Origin: a bacterium
Lineage (GTDB): Bacteria > CLD3 > SB21
Assembly: GCA_019695335.1 (NCBI GenBank)
Contig: JAIBAF010000032.1
Location: 1 to 38,940, forward strand
DNA length: 38,940 bases
Direction: 5' to 3'
Shown piece after piece: positions 1-8,096 of the stretch. The notes below the pieces were generated by a model that was given only the letters and a program-made list of their open reading frames with translations, made no database searches and was not told the origin of the DNA. The first letter of the stretch is position 1. Each line of letters starts with the position of its first letter. Made by a program: the position numbers and the translations under genes.

Positions 1-721
1 AAAAATCGCCGCCGAAGTATTCAATGAAAAAGGTTACGATGCACGATCGTCAGCCGACGATATCGAATTTGAAAATGATTGGGTGTACGATCTGCGACAT
101 TTGGACAGGAAAATAAAATTTGAAGAGCTAATTCCGATGGCTCATTTCAGGCAAGTCAGTTTGTCATCGACCGGTTATTACCGTACGCCGAATGTTTTTT
201 TCGATAAAGAAAAAGGACAAGGTCGTCCGTTTCATTACTATGCGTTCGGTATGGCTGTAACAGAGGTGCTCATCGACACGCTCACGGGACGACACACGAT
301 TTTACGGACGGATATTTTGCATGACGTCGGAGATTCGATCAACCCTGCGATCGACATCGGGCAAATTGAAGGCGGCTATATTCAAGGCGTTGGATGGTGT
401 ACGACGGAAGAAGTGAAATGGGATGCCAAAGGACGCTTGCTGAATCATTCACCGGACACATATAAAATCCCGAATATCCAAGACATCCCGAAAGATTTCA
501 GGACTGCGCTTTTGCAAAACGTTCCGAACCCGAATACGATTCACTCCAGCAAAGCCGTGGCCGAACCGCCGTTTATGCTTGCCCTGTCATGCTGGCTGGC
601 AATTAAAGATGCTGTGTCAGCAGTTGGCGATCACAAAGTCGAACCTGAGTTTTCATTGCCAGCGACGAACGAAGTAATATTATTAGCAATTGAAAAAATC
701 AAACAGCGATACTCTCACTAA
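1..721 (+). CDS. xdhB: Xanthine dehydrogenase, molybdenum-binding subunit (3' part)
   Basis: The frame is open from base 2 with no start, so the gene begins before the window and only about 239 C-terminal residues are seen. These match the molybdopterin-binding large subunit of the xanthine oxidase family, which hydroxylates hypoxanthine and xanthine to urate in the cytoplasm. Visible landmarks are QGRPFHYYAFG, the DILHDVGDSINPAIDIGQ stretch followed by EGGYIQGVGW, TYKIPN, and SKAVAEPPFML. The Glu of AEPP corresponds to the catalytic base in the usual GEPP motif, so the active site looks intact apart from a Gly-to-Ala change before it. The FAD and Fe-S subunit genes, if separate, would lie upstream. 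The gene converges on the lipoprotein gene at 765. The family is secure; the exact substrate is inferred. Confidence 0.93.
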   Translation, partial: KIAAEVFNEKGYDARSSADDIEFENDWVYDLRHLDRKIKFEELIPMAHFRQVSLSSTGYYRTPNVFFDKEKGQGRPFHYYAFGMAVTEVLIDTLTGRHTILRTDILHDVGDSINPAIDIGQIEGGYIQGVGWCTTEEVKWDAKGRLLNHSPDTYKIPNIQDIPKDFRTALLQNVPNPNTIHSSKAVAEPPFMLALSCWLAIKDAVSAVGDHKVEPEFSLPATNEVILLAIEKIKQRYSH

Positions 722-764
722 TAAAAAATTTAATACCTCAGAAAATTGCGGGATTGTCTTACGG

Positions 765-1577
765 TCATTTCTTTCTGAATAGTAATTTAACGTCCCGTGT
801 TCCATCGCAGTCAGCCCAATTAAATGTATCAAGCACTAGATTGATATCGTCTTCAAAATGTCCTGTTAATGTTTTTTGAGCCGCACATCCTCCATTGTAG
901 CCTGAAATAAATTGATTGAGTACAAACGATGTAATTTCTGTTCCGCTGACGGTCATTGTAATCGTCGCATCTTGCGCTCCATTTCCAAACGGCATAAAAG
1001 TCGTATCCGCATAAAACATTTGACCGGTATAGTTTTCACTAATACGCAATGACATCCCGAATTTAGCAGGGCCCGGAGGACCGAGATCTTCCCACGTTCC
1101 AACATAATCGCCGGCATATACAGGCTTGTCCTGAAGCGTAAATAACTTAGCCTCGGAAAGTTGATGAGAATTTGATTGGCCGATCGTTGCGATATAGAGA
1201 CTGTATGAAGTATTGTTGGCAATCGGATCGCCATCCGAATCTTTGATGTCGGCGCCCGGTTTGATGACTTGGGATGCGGCATTTGAAATTGTCATAGGAA
1301 AATAATTGCCGCCGACCAATGCATCGATCTGATCGGTTGAAAAATCATCAGAGGATTTTACGATGACTAACCGTACTTCTTCCAGATCGTCAATATTGAC
1401 AGCCGAATTAAAATTAACGTAGATCCTAAAATCGGAAGCGCTGCCGGAATTTCCAACGTCGTATATTTTTTCGACACTGTAAACATTAGCTGGAAGTTGG
1501 AACGTTTCACCTCCGTCTTTACATGCCAAGCAAACAAAAACGCTTAACAGCGCAAGACTCATCATACTCTGTTTCAT
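765..1577 (-). CDS. Lipoprotein of unknown function
   Basis: This 270-residue protein starts with a short signal peptide and a lipobox-like CLAC (Cys19), followed by acidic and polar residues, which suggests a lipid-anchored envelope protein. AGGAGC lies 9 bp before the ATG and supports the start. The mature part looks beta-rich. An N-terminal half (residues about 30-130) resembles an Ig-like fold, and a C-terminal half (about 150-270) has the G-T-W and T-G-H-F patterns typical of small beta-barrel lipoproteins. Two cysteines (GGCAA and WADCDG) may pair. I do not recognise the family. It lies downstream of the AraC regulator gene with an 89-bp gap and could share its transcript. The function is unknown. 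Confidence 0.8.
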   Translation of the reverse strand: MKQSMMSLALLSVFVCLACKDGGETFQLPANVYSVEKIYDVGNSGSASDFRIYVNFNSAVNIDDLEEVRLVIVKSSDDFSTDQIDALVGGNYFPMTISNAASQVIKPGADIKDSDGDPIANNTSYSLYIATIGQSNSHQLSEAKLFTLQDKPVYAGDYVGTWEDLGPPGPAKFGMSLRISENYTGQMFYADTTFMPFGNGAQDATITMTVSGTEITSFVLNQFISGYNGGCAAQKTLTGHFEDDINLVLDTFNWADCDGTRDVKLLFRKK

Positions 1578-1666
1578 GGTATAGGCTCCTATTTATTTAA
1601 CTATTAATTATAAACTCAATATAATTATTTATCTGAATTCGTACTTTTTTAGTTATTAAATAGCAA

Positions 1667-2824
1667 TCAATTAAATGATGGGGAAGATTGAATTTGTTTG
1701 CGGTATTCGGTCGGGGTCGTTCCGGTAATCTTTTTGAAAACCGAATTAAACGTGCCTTTGTGATTGTATCCGACCATGTATGCAACTTCCAGGACGTTTA
1801 GCTCTTTTTTATTGTAAGAATGAAGGATACGTTTAGCCTCATCGATACGCTTTTGGTTGATATAATCAAAAAAATTGACCATGTGAACGCGATTGATAGT
1901 CTGAGAAATATGATGCTTGCTGACATTCAGTATGGAAGCCAACTTTTCCAGTTTCAAATCATTTTCAAGGTATAGTTTTTCTTTCTCCATGATTCGATCC
2001 AATTCGTCGGCAATTTTCTGTATGGCTGAAAACGGCAATGCCGAATGTCCGTATTTGGTATTAGCCGATTCGTTCGCGGATGTGGTCGTTAATTTTACGC
2101 GGGAAGGTATGAGAGATTCTGCAATGGAATTTCCTTCACGGAGATTAATTTTGGCGCCATCATACCATGCCATGAAAAATATCGTTGCTGAAGAAGCAAG
2201 GGACATGTAATAATCGTATTGAATCTGCCAGTCAGGTTCAGATGAAAAAATCAAATACGCTGCCGACATGATTATGAAAAGGACATAGAAAGCTGCAATC
2301 CAACGCGCCCACGATCGCATGAAACCAATACCAAATTGTTTCCTAATGATAAAAATCACTACAATTGCATACATACTCATATGCAAAACCTTTATCCAAC
2401 CGATATAATCGAAGATAAAATAAAATTGAACATTCTTAATGTGGTAGAATTTTGTATCAGCCGAACTCAGATAAAAGGGTATTTTAAAAATCAGAAAGAA
2501 GATAAACGGGACAGCGTGAGGGAAGTACGACTGAAGGTTTTTTTGATTATCAAAAACCGAATCAAAATAGATCAGCAGGCATGGACCATATAATAGCGGA
2601 AATAAAACGGTTGCATCGCAAAAAGCCGGTATATTGTAAATTAATCCCGTCCAATAAAGCACATATTCGAAAAGCGTTAGCGATTGTAAAATGACATAAA
2701 CGGCCAAAGCGAAATCACTTTGCCTTTTTGGGTCCCGCCGAACCAATAACCTTGTTGAATAAAAAATTCCAATGGAGGAAAAACCTGTAAACAGCAAAGG
2801 CCAAAAATTTAAGGAAGGTTGCAT
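1667..2824 (-). CDS. AraC-family regulator with membrane-embedded N-terminus
   Basis: The N-terminal two thirds (residues about 8-225) consist of six or seven hydrophobic helices, and the C-terminal part (about 270-380) is a double helix-turn-helix AraC domain. The latter shows SKHHISQTINRV in the first HTH and VAYMVGYNHKGTFNSVFKK followed by TGTTPTEYRK, the family signature. I take the ATG at 2824. The frame also reads back to a GTG at 2848, but the ATG version begins like the paralogue at 33721 (both start near FWP-L-F). Such proteins are thought to sense a signal at or in the membrane and bind DNA at nearby promoters. A 24-bp element at 2897-2920, also found before the esterase operon, lies 72 bp upstream and suggests autoregulation plus control of the neighbours. 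The ligand is unknown. Confidence 0.88.
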   Translation of the reverse strand: MQPSLNFWPLLFTGFSSIGIFYSTRLLVRRDPKRQSDFALAVYVILQSLTLFEYVLYWTGLIYNIPAFCDATVLFPLLYGPCLLIYFDSVFDNQKNLQSYFPHAVPFIFFLIFKIPFYLSSADTKFYHIKNVQFYFIFDYIGWIKVLHMSMYAIVVIFIIRKQFGIGFMRSWARWIAAFYVLFIIMSAAYLIFSSEPDWQIQYDYYMSLASSATIFFMAWYDGAKINLREGNSIAESLIPSRVKLTTTSANESANTKYGHSALPFSAIQKIADELDRIMEKEKLYLENDLKLEKLASILNVSKHHISQTINRVHMVNFFDYINQKRIDEAKRILHSYNKKELNVLEVAYMVGYNHKGTFNSVFKKITGTTPTEYRKQIQSSPSFN

Positions 2825-2896
2825 ACTTATGTCTAGAGTTGAGCGCACTTTAATTAAGCAATGTTAATCTCAACTTAAGCATAATTAAGCGAAAAG

Positions 2897-2920
2897 TCGA
2901 ACGATCCGATAAAGTATGAC
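2897..2920 (-). promoter_or_regulatory. Shared 24-bp upstream element, copy 1
   Basis: The plus strand carries TCGAA followed by CGATCCGATAAAGTATGAC, matching 23 of 24 bases at 5185-5208. It lies 72 bp before the AraC start codon, in the gap after the amidohydrolase gene. The sister copy lies 80 bp before the esterase start in the same orientation. This is most simply read as an operator or activator site for a common regulator, plausibly the AraC protein encoded next to it. The binding protein is inferred. Confidence 0.6.
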
Positions 2921-2948
2921 GAAAATACAGAAAAATTTTTAGGGTTTT

Positions 2949-4283
2949 TCAGAATTCTGAGGCTAATGTTTCCATCTTTTGCGACAATTCCTCTTCACTT
3001 AACCAATGTCCTCGAACCATCACGCCAGCCCGGTTTTTCAAATGCGTTAGATCAGTCAGCGGATTCTGATTTAATAAAAGCAGATCGGCGCGGTATCCGA
3101 GTTGGATTTTACCAAACGGTATTTCCTCCGGTTTGGTTTTAATAATGAAATTCCCGGCGTTCAGCGTAGCGATTTTCAGAACATCGGCGTTGGAAATTCC
3201 ACATTTTTTTAGTTCTGCCAGATCATCGTGGATCATAAATCCCGGTATACCTCCGGGAATCGTCGGAGAATCTGTTCCGGCAAGCAGAGGAATTCCGGCA
3301 TCATTGAAGGCTTTGACAAATTGTTGCTGAAAATGATAATTATCGTTCAGATTTCCCTGATTGTGAATATAAGCGCCGGAATTACGCCAGGAAGTAACCC
3401 ATCGCGGGTCGACATATTTGATTTCATCAGCTGACAGCAGTGCATCGCGACCCGAGGAGTTTCCCCATTGCTTCATAATGATTCGATAAGCCGATAACGT
3501 CGTCGTGAGATATGCACCGGCATTTTTAGTATCACTGACCGCTTCAGGAATTTTCGATTCGTTGTTTGAAAAATTGAAATAGGCATAAATATATTCTTCA
3601 GCATGCGCGATCATGGCCTGGCCTTCCTGGATAATGCGCTTAAGTCCCGGGGCGCGAACGCCGTGGCCGATAACCGGCATGTTTTTACTTTTGGCTTCAT
3701 CCATCAGCGCCAGGAAAACGTCCGTTTGAATGCTGTTGTATACTTTGATAAAGTCCCACCCTTGGGATTGAATAGTACCGACGACTGTTCGTGCGGCTTC
3801 TTCAGTTTGAACGATCCATCCGCGGCTGCCGGTTCCATCTACAAAAGCGCCCGCATAAATAGTGGGTCCAAGAAGATCGCCCGACTTAACCTGATCGCGC
3901 ATCGATAAAATATTGGAGGGGCTTCCCATATTGAGAATAGTAGTGACACCGTTGGCCACATACGGCAAAAGATCGTTTTCGTAATTGACGTGCGTATGCA
4001 TATCGGCAAGCCCCGGCATGAGATATTTACCGGAACAGTCAAGTACGATCGCTCCGGATGGAATTTCCAAATTTGGTCCAATGGCTGAAATTTTCTGACT
4101 ATCCGTGATCACGTCGACCGGTCCTTCAAGCGTACCTTGTTCTACATTGACGATGTGGACGTCATGGAAAATGATGGTTCCGGTCGTGTCTCGTACGGAG
4201 ATAGCCGCAAACGATTCGGCATCTTTTTCCGAGCATGCCAGCACGGAAAACGTCATTAAAAAAAGAAAGGCGATTTTTTTCAT
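2949..4283 (-). CDS. Amidohydrolase-family lipoprotein (imidazolonepropionase/prolidase-like)
   Basis: This 444-residue metal-dependent hydrolase has a signal peptide and lipobox ending SVLAC (Cys17), so it is probably anchored in the envelope. The TIM-barrel metal motifs are present in order: ADMHTHV (HxH, about residue 96), DFIKVY (the Lys that is carboxylated in the family, about 180), GHGV, AHAEE and AGTDSP (the final Asp, about 340). A beta-sandwich flanks the barrel, with KYLMPG before it and GYRADLLLLNQNPL after it. Relatives cleave cyclic amides, ureas or X-Pro dipeptides; the substrate here cannot be told. Its ATG overlaps the stop of the upstream esterase gene as ATGA (4280-4283), so the two are translationally coupled and probably act on related compounds. 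Confidence 0.9.
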   Translation of the reverse strand: MKKIAFLFLMTFSVLACSEKDAESFAAISVRDTTGTIIFHDVHIVNVEQGTLEGPVDVITDSQKISAIGPNLEIPSGAIVLDCSGKYLMPGLADMHTHVNYENDLLPYVANGVTTILNMGSPSNILSMRDQVKSGDLLGPTIYAGAFVDGTGSRGWIVQTEEAARTVVGTIQSQGWDFIKVYNSIQTDVFLALMDEAKSKNMPVIGHGVRAPGLKRIIQEGQAMIAHAEEYIYAYFNFSNNESKIPEAVSDTKNAGAYLTTTLSAYRIIMKQWGNSSGRDALLSADEIKYVDPRWVTSWRNSGAYIHNQGNLNDNYHFQQQFVKAFNDAGIPLLAGTDSPTIPGGIPGFMIHDDLAELKKCGISNADVLKIATLNAGNFIIKTKPEEIPFGKIQLGYRADLLLLNQNPLTDLTHLKNRAGVMVRGHWLSEEELSQKMETLASEF

Positions 4284-5104
4284 TTGGATTTCCCATCAAA
4301 AAAATTAAAGATCAACGGATACAAAGACGCCCAAGTAGGATCGTCGAGGAAATGGGTTTTATTATTCAAACGATACAACATTACTTCCTCACTAGTACAC
4401 GCGGAAAATTGAAAATGAGTAATTGATGTTGTACTGTCCAAAGTTTGTGGCGCCGTCGAACATCCATTGTGCGTGGCATAACCATTCATCATGGCGGCAA
4501 CGGATTGAAAATTTAATCCTTGTGGTGCTCCGCCGCTGTAAGGGACAATTTCATCGTTTGCTGAACTGACCTGGAATACCGAAATTTCCGGTGCTGAGCC
4601 AGCGATCGTTTGTCCGGTAAGCCAACTACCGTTTACAGGAGCAATAGCGGCGAACACGTCGGATTCTCTGGCCATTTTGTGACATAAAATTGCTCCGTTT
4701 GAAAATCCGAGCGCGTAGATTCGTTGTTTATCGATTGATGTACGTTCATCAAGCCACTGTACAATTTCCCTAATCAGTCCCGTATCATTGGCCGTCGACG
4801 TTCCGATATCCGAATTCCAAAAACCATTAACGCCTTGCGGATATACTCCGATCCAGTGGTGTTCATTGATCAAATCTTCCAAAGCATCAGGGTAAATTGA
4901 ATTGGTGCCTTGCCCGCCATGAAAAGTAAAAACCACCGGCGCAGGTACAACGCCCGCGACAGCCGGAAGTTGCACTAAAAAAGTTCGATTTAATCCGCCA
5001 AAGCTTATAGTCATACTATTAACGCCGGACGAAAGCTCATTGCCTGATTTTTTATCGCAGGACAGGATGAAACATATTGCCAGGGCAATACTCACATTTT
5101 TCAT
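4280..5104 (-). CDS. PHB-depolymerase-like esterase lipoprotein (LpqC family)
   Basis: I start at the ATG at 5104, preceded by AAAGGAAAA, rather than at an in-frame ATG 51 bp earlier, because this gives a clean lipoprotein signal with Cys12 (CFILSC). The protein is an alpha/beta hydrolase of about 274 residues in the esterase_PHB/feruloyl-esterase group. FTFHGGQG forms the oxyanion-hole region, YPQGVNGFWN is typical of the family, GFSNGA carries the nucleophile Ser, SANDEIVPYSGG carries the Asp and NKTHFLDD the His. It probably cleaves ester bonds of short polyesters or aromatic esters in the envelope. It forms a two-gene operon with the amidohydrolase, with overlapping stop and start, and has the 24-bp element 80 bp upstream. 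The exact substrate is unknown. Confidence 0.88.
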   Translation of the reverse strand: MKNVSIALAICFILSCDKKSGNELSSGVNSMTISFGGLNRTFLVQLPAVAGVVPAPVVFTFHGGQGTNSIYPDALEDLINEHHWIGVYPQGVNGFWNSDIGTSTANDTGLIREIVQWLDERTSIDKQRIYALGFSNGAILCHKMARESDVFAAIAPVNGSWLTGQTIAGSAPEISVFQVSSANDEIVPYSGGAPQGLNFQSVAAMMNGYATHNGCSTAPQTLDSTTSITHFQFSACTSEEVMLYRLNNKTHFLDDPTWASLYPLIFNFFDGKSK

Positions 5105-5184
5105 ACTGTGTTTTCCTTTTTTAATATTAATAAGTAATAAGTGCGATGAAATCATTTTAATGATAAGCGTGTTTGCCGGATCAA

Positions 5185-5208
5185 TCGACCGATCCGATAA
5201 AGTATGAC
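5185..5208 (-). promoter_or_regulatory. Shared 24-bp upstream element, copy 2
   Basis: The sequence is TCGAC followed by CGATCCGATAAAGTATGAC, differing from copy 1 at 2897-2920 only in the fifth base. It sits 80 bp before the esterase start codon, in the 139-bp gap below the PD40 gene. Conservation stops abruptly outside the 24 bp, which suits a binding site rather than a recent duplication of the whole leader. Confidence 0.6.
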
Positions 5209-5243
5209 TGAATAAGAATGTACAAAAAAAGGACAGAAGCCTA

Positions 5244-6239
5244 TTACTCTATCGCCAGAACGTAAATTTCCAAATTTCCCTCTTTTTCTGACGCAAAAAT
5301 AATTTTCGTTCCGTCCGGCGACCACGAAGGGATCGTTTCTCTGAAACCATTGGAAGTTAGTTGCCTGATACCGGATCCGTCCGCATTCATGTAATAAATA
5401 TCGGGGACATCACCTTTGACGAACAAAATACGACTGCCGTCGGGCGACCACGAAAACTCATATTCATCTTCATCGGAATGAGTAAGCCGCGTTACGTTCG
5501 AACCGTCCGTATGCATCGTATAGAATTCATAATTACCGTCACGATTGGATCGGAACGCGATGGTATTACCATCAGGAGACCATTGCGGCTCTTCATCCTC
5601 TGCTGCGTTGGTGGTTAATCGAGTCAAATTTGATCCATCGCTATTGACAACGTAAATATCCCAATGTCCGTTCCTATTAGACATAAAAGCAATTTTGCTG
5701 CCGTCCGGTGACCAAACATGCCCAAAATCATCAGCCGAATGATTAGTGCATCGCGTCTGATTGGCCCCGCTAGTATCCATGGTATAGATTTCGAAATTGC
5801 CGTCCCTCATTGACAAAAAAGCGATTTGAGTACCATTGGGCGATACAAACGCAGCTCCATCCAGGGCTGATGAATTGGTCAACCGGGTTTGCTGTGAGCC
5901 GTCAAGATTCATGAGGTACAATTCTTTATTGCCATCCCGTTCAGATTCGAAGACCATTTGTTGTCCGTTTGGGAGCCACCGTGCGTGCGTATTGTCGGTC
6001 GTATTCTGCGTAAGACGCGTCAGCTCCGATCCATTGGCCGTACAGCGGTAAATTTCATAATGACCTTCTCTGTCGGAGTCAAACAAAATGTAGGTACCAT
6101 CGGGTGACCAAAACGGATGAAACTCTGTCGCTACGTTGTTCGTGATCCTGATCCATTCGTTTTCGGAAGGAACGGAATTTTCTGAAGATTTATCCGAACA
6201 GGAAATTACAACTATGAGTACGGCCATCCATATTCTCAT
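5244..6239 (-). CDS. Seven-bladed PD40 (TolB-like) beta-propeller lipoprotein
   Basis: After a lipobox (VVISCS, Cys14) the protein of 331 residues is almost entirely seven repeats of about 42 residues. Each has W-SPDG-x-I-x-F-x-S-x-R-x-G-x-EIY-x-M-x-x-DGS-x-x-TRLT. This is the WD40-like PD40 repeat of TolB and DPP-type propellers. Unit six is shortened (FVKGDVPDIYYM). A single seven-bladed propeller with no added catalytic domain suggests a protein-protein or glycan-binding scaffold in the periplasm. A strong AAGGAGAAA precedes the ATG. The repeats are also evident at DNA level as diverged units of about 126 bp. It is not the Tol-Pal TolB itself: the N-terminal TolB domain is missing and no tol genes are nearby. 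The partner is unknown. Confidence 0.9.
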   Translation of the reverse strand: MRIWMAVLIVVISCSDKSSENSVPSENEWIRITNNVATEFHPFWSPDGTYILFDSDREGHYEIYRCTANGSELTRLTQNTTDNTHARWLPNGQQMVFESERDGNKELYLMNLDGSQQTRLTNSSALDGAAFVSPNGTQIAFLSMRDGNFEIYTMDTSGANQTRCTNHSADDFGHVWSPDGSKIAFMSNRNGHWDIYVVNSDGSNLTRLTTNAAEDEEPQWSPDGNTIAFRSNRDGNYEFYTMHTDGSNVTRLTHSDEDEYEFSWSPDGSRILFVKGDVPDIYYMNADGSGIRQLTSNGFRETIPSWSPDGTKIIFASEKEGNLEIYVLAIE

Positions 6240-6386
6240 AACTTTTCTCCTTTTGTTGAGTTAATCAAAATTGTCGGGTCGTTGTCAATTTTTTTGTAGC
6301 TGAGTTATTTAATTGGAGTCAACTTGATTAATTAAACAACTAATTATTTCCCAAAGACGAATTACTCAAAAATTCAAAAATCTGTC

Positions 6387-6415
6387 TTGTTGATCAAAAA
6401 GAAATTTTCTATACT
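6387..6415 (+). promoter_or_regulatory. Sigma-70-like promoter for the uridine kinase operon
   Basis: TTGTTG at 6387-6392 and TATACT at 6410-6415 are separated by 17 bp and lie 20 bp before the ATG at 6436. Both boxes match the consensus in most positions and the spacing is ideal. The AT-rich region between the divergent PD40 gene and udk holds no other feature I can recognise. Confidence 0.5.
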
Positions 6416-6435
6416 TGTAAAAAAACAGACACGAC

Positions 6436-7059
6436 ATGAAACGACCTATCTTTATTGGTATTGCCGGCGGAACGGCTTCAGGAAAAACATCCGTCGCTAA
6501 AGAAATTGTGATGAAATTGGGTGAACCTCAAAAAGTCGCCATCATCACTCAGGATTCTTATTATAAAAACTTGCCCGGCATTCCCCATGTACCTGGCGGC
6601 GGCCATAATTTTGATCACCCGGACGCGTTTGATCAGGAATTAATGCTGAATCATTTACAGCAATTAATCCGCGGTGAGGCCGTTGATATACCGGTATACG
6701 ATCACAAAAGTCACGCCCGCACGGATAAAGTAACGCGCGTCGAACCGCATAAAGTTTTACTGCTTGAAGGCATTCTGATTCTCGAAAACAGAAAACTACG
6801 CGAACTTCTCGATATCAAAGTGTATATTGACGCCGATGCCGATGTTCGCCTGATCCGCCGCCTCCAGCGGGATATTCATGAATATGCGCGTTCATTTGAT
6901 TCCGTCATTGAATCGTATCAAAAAATCGTTAAACCGATGCATTTGCAATTTGTCGAGCCATCCAAACGTTATGCTGACGTCATCATTCCGCGAGGCATTG
7001 AAAACAGCGTCGGTGTCGATTTGTTGATCACGAAAATCAAGTCTTTGCTCGATGAATAA
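6436..7059 (+). CDS. udk: Uridine kinase
   Basis: This cytosolic P-loop kinase phosphorylates uridine and cytidine to UMP and CMP in pyrimidine salvage. At 207 residues it has the usual family length. The Walker A motif is GGTASGKTS (residues about 11-19). ITQDSYYKN and HNFDHPDAFD follow, the latter being the nucleoside-binding signature, and then PVYDHKSHART and the LLLEGILIL Walker-B-like strand. The lid region contains RLIRRLQRDIHEYARS. All key motifs are present, so it should be active. It is the first gene of a three-gene plus-strand operon: the next gene overlaps it by 8 bp. No obvious ribosome binding site precedes the ATG. Confidence 0.97.
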   Translation: MKRPIFIGIAGGTASGKTSVAKEIVMKLGEPQKVAIITQDSYYKNLPGIPHVPGGGHNFDHPDAFDQELMLNHLQQLIRGEAVDIPVYDHKSHARTDKVTRVEPHKVLLLEGILILENRKLRELLDIKVYIDADADVRLIRRLQRDIHEYARSFDSVIESYQKIVKPMHLQFVEPSKRYADVIIPRGIENSVGVDLLITKIKSLLDE

Positions 7060-7540
7060 TTTTTTTCATCGGGACCGTATCGCCGGATTGGTCATTTATC
7101 CAGTCGGCGACGCCATCGCACAATTGATCGTAGGCGAATTTCACCTTCTCCGATTAATAGTCCTGGCCGTGGCCGGTGGTGCAATATATGCATGGGAAAT
7201 TCCTAAATGGTTTCAGTACATTGAAAAGCGGTATACCCATTTTTTCACACGCACTTTGGCTGCCATTGTTTATTTTAACCCGCTATGGATTGCGCGGCAT
7301 TTATTTTTTATTACGATTGCCACGGCGCCGGAAGTTCTCGGAACGCTGAATACCACAACGGATGCTGCTGTCCATTGCATCATTACGGGAACTAAATCAT
7401 TTCTCGGCGCCATCGTTTTATCCTTTATAGGAAATTTCATCATTCAAAACCGTCTGCCGCTTCGATTTCGTTTTATCGGTAGTTCGGTTTTCAGCGGACT
7501 CATGGCCGTTTATTACGCTTTATCACAAAGGTATTTTTAG
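7052..7540 (+). CDS. Integral membrane protein, possible Mpv17/PMP22-like
   Basis: This 162-residue protein has about four hydrophobic segments (near residues 10-50, 60-80, 95-125 and 135-155). The pattern recalls the Mpv17/PMP22 family of small membrane channels. GDAIAQ comes near the start, then an Arg and a Trp in the next helix, then YFNPLW. GNFIIQNRLPLRFR and a final YYALSQ resemble the family's NF..VP..R and W..YLS ending. The similarity is by eye and weak. The start codon lies within the last codons of udk (8-bp overlap) and the stop TAG directly abuts the next ATG, so all three genes are co-translated. A role in metabolite permeability would be speculation. Confidence 0.72.
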   Translation: MNNFFHRDRIAGLVIYPVGDAIAQLIVGEFHLLRLIVLAVAGGAIYAWEIPKWFQYIEKRYTHFFTRTLAAIVYFNPLWIARHLFFITIATAPEVLGTLNTTTDAAVHCIITGTKSFLGAIVLSFIGNFIIQNRLPLRFRFIGSSVFSGLMAVYYALSQRYF

Positions 7541-8095
7541 ATGACATTCGAAGAACGCGACATTGATTTGATTTTGAAAGCGATCAAATTTTCTGCTGAA
7601 AAGCATAAAGATCAGCGACGAAAAGATGCCGAAGCGTCGCCGTATATCAATCATCCTATCCAGGTAGCCGAATTACTGTGGCGCGTAGGGGGCGTACGCG
7701 ATACCGTCGTCATTCTCGGAGCATTGTTACATGACACGATCGAAGATACGGAGACGACGCCTGAAGAGATCGAATCGCTTTTCGGCGAAGACGTGCTGGA
7801 CGTAGTTTTGGAAGTGACGGATGACAAAAGACTGCCGAAAATGGAAAGGAAACGGCTGCAGATCGAGCAGGCGCCGCATAAAAGTTTACGGGCCAGGCAA
7901 CTGAAGTTAGCCGATAAGATATGCAATGTTCGCGACATTACGCATTCTCCTCCGAGAGACTGGACACTCGAAAGGCGCTTGGAATATTTTGATTGGACTG
8001 AAAAAGTCGTCAACGGGATTCGTGGAAGTAATGTGCCGTTGGAAAAACTGTATAACGAGTTATTGAGAGAAGGCCGCTCACGGCTCAAGCTATAA
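7541..8095 (+). CDS. HD-domain hydrolase, MESH1/RelA-SpoT-like small alarmone hydrolase
   Basis: The 184-residue protein is a stand-alone HD hydrolase domain like that of SpoT and MESH1, which removes pyrophosphate from (p)ppGpp. Motifs in order are H17 ([10 protein letters not shown]), [31 protein letters not shown] (the HD pair, about residues 67-68, plus the ED site), [16 protein letters not shown], and [12 protein letters not shown], which carries the last conserved Asp. No synthetase, TGS or ACT domain follows, which fits MESH1-type enzymes (about 180 residues). It starts with no gap after the preceding gene, so it is co-translated with it. Together with uridine kinase it suggests nucleotide housekeeping. 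It may instead act on NADPH or another nucleotide, as some MESH1 proteins do. Confidence 0.88.
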   Translation: MTFEERDIDLILKAIKFSAEKHKDQRRKDAEASPYINHPIQVAELLWRVGGVRDTVVILGALLHDTIEDTETTPEEIESLFGEDVLDVVLEVTDDKRLPKMERKRLQIEQAPHKSLRARQLKLADKICNVRDITHSPPRDWTLERRLEYFDWTEKVVNGIRGSNVPLEKLYNELLREGRSRLKL

Positions 8096-8096
8096 A

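Noticed and set aside
1597-1785. Minus-strand ORF of 62 codons
   Set aside because: It overlaps the 3' part of the AraC gene in another frame and has no ribosome site or recognisable features; it is a shadow.
5244-6239. PD40 protein as the Tol-Pal TolB
   Set aside because: The TolB N-terminal domain is missing, the protein is a lipoprotein, and no tolQRA or pal genes are nearby.
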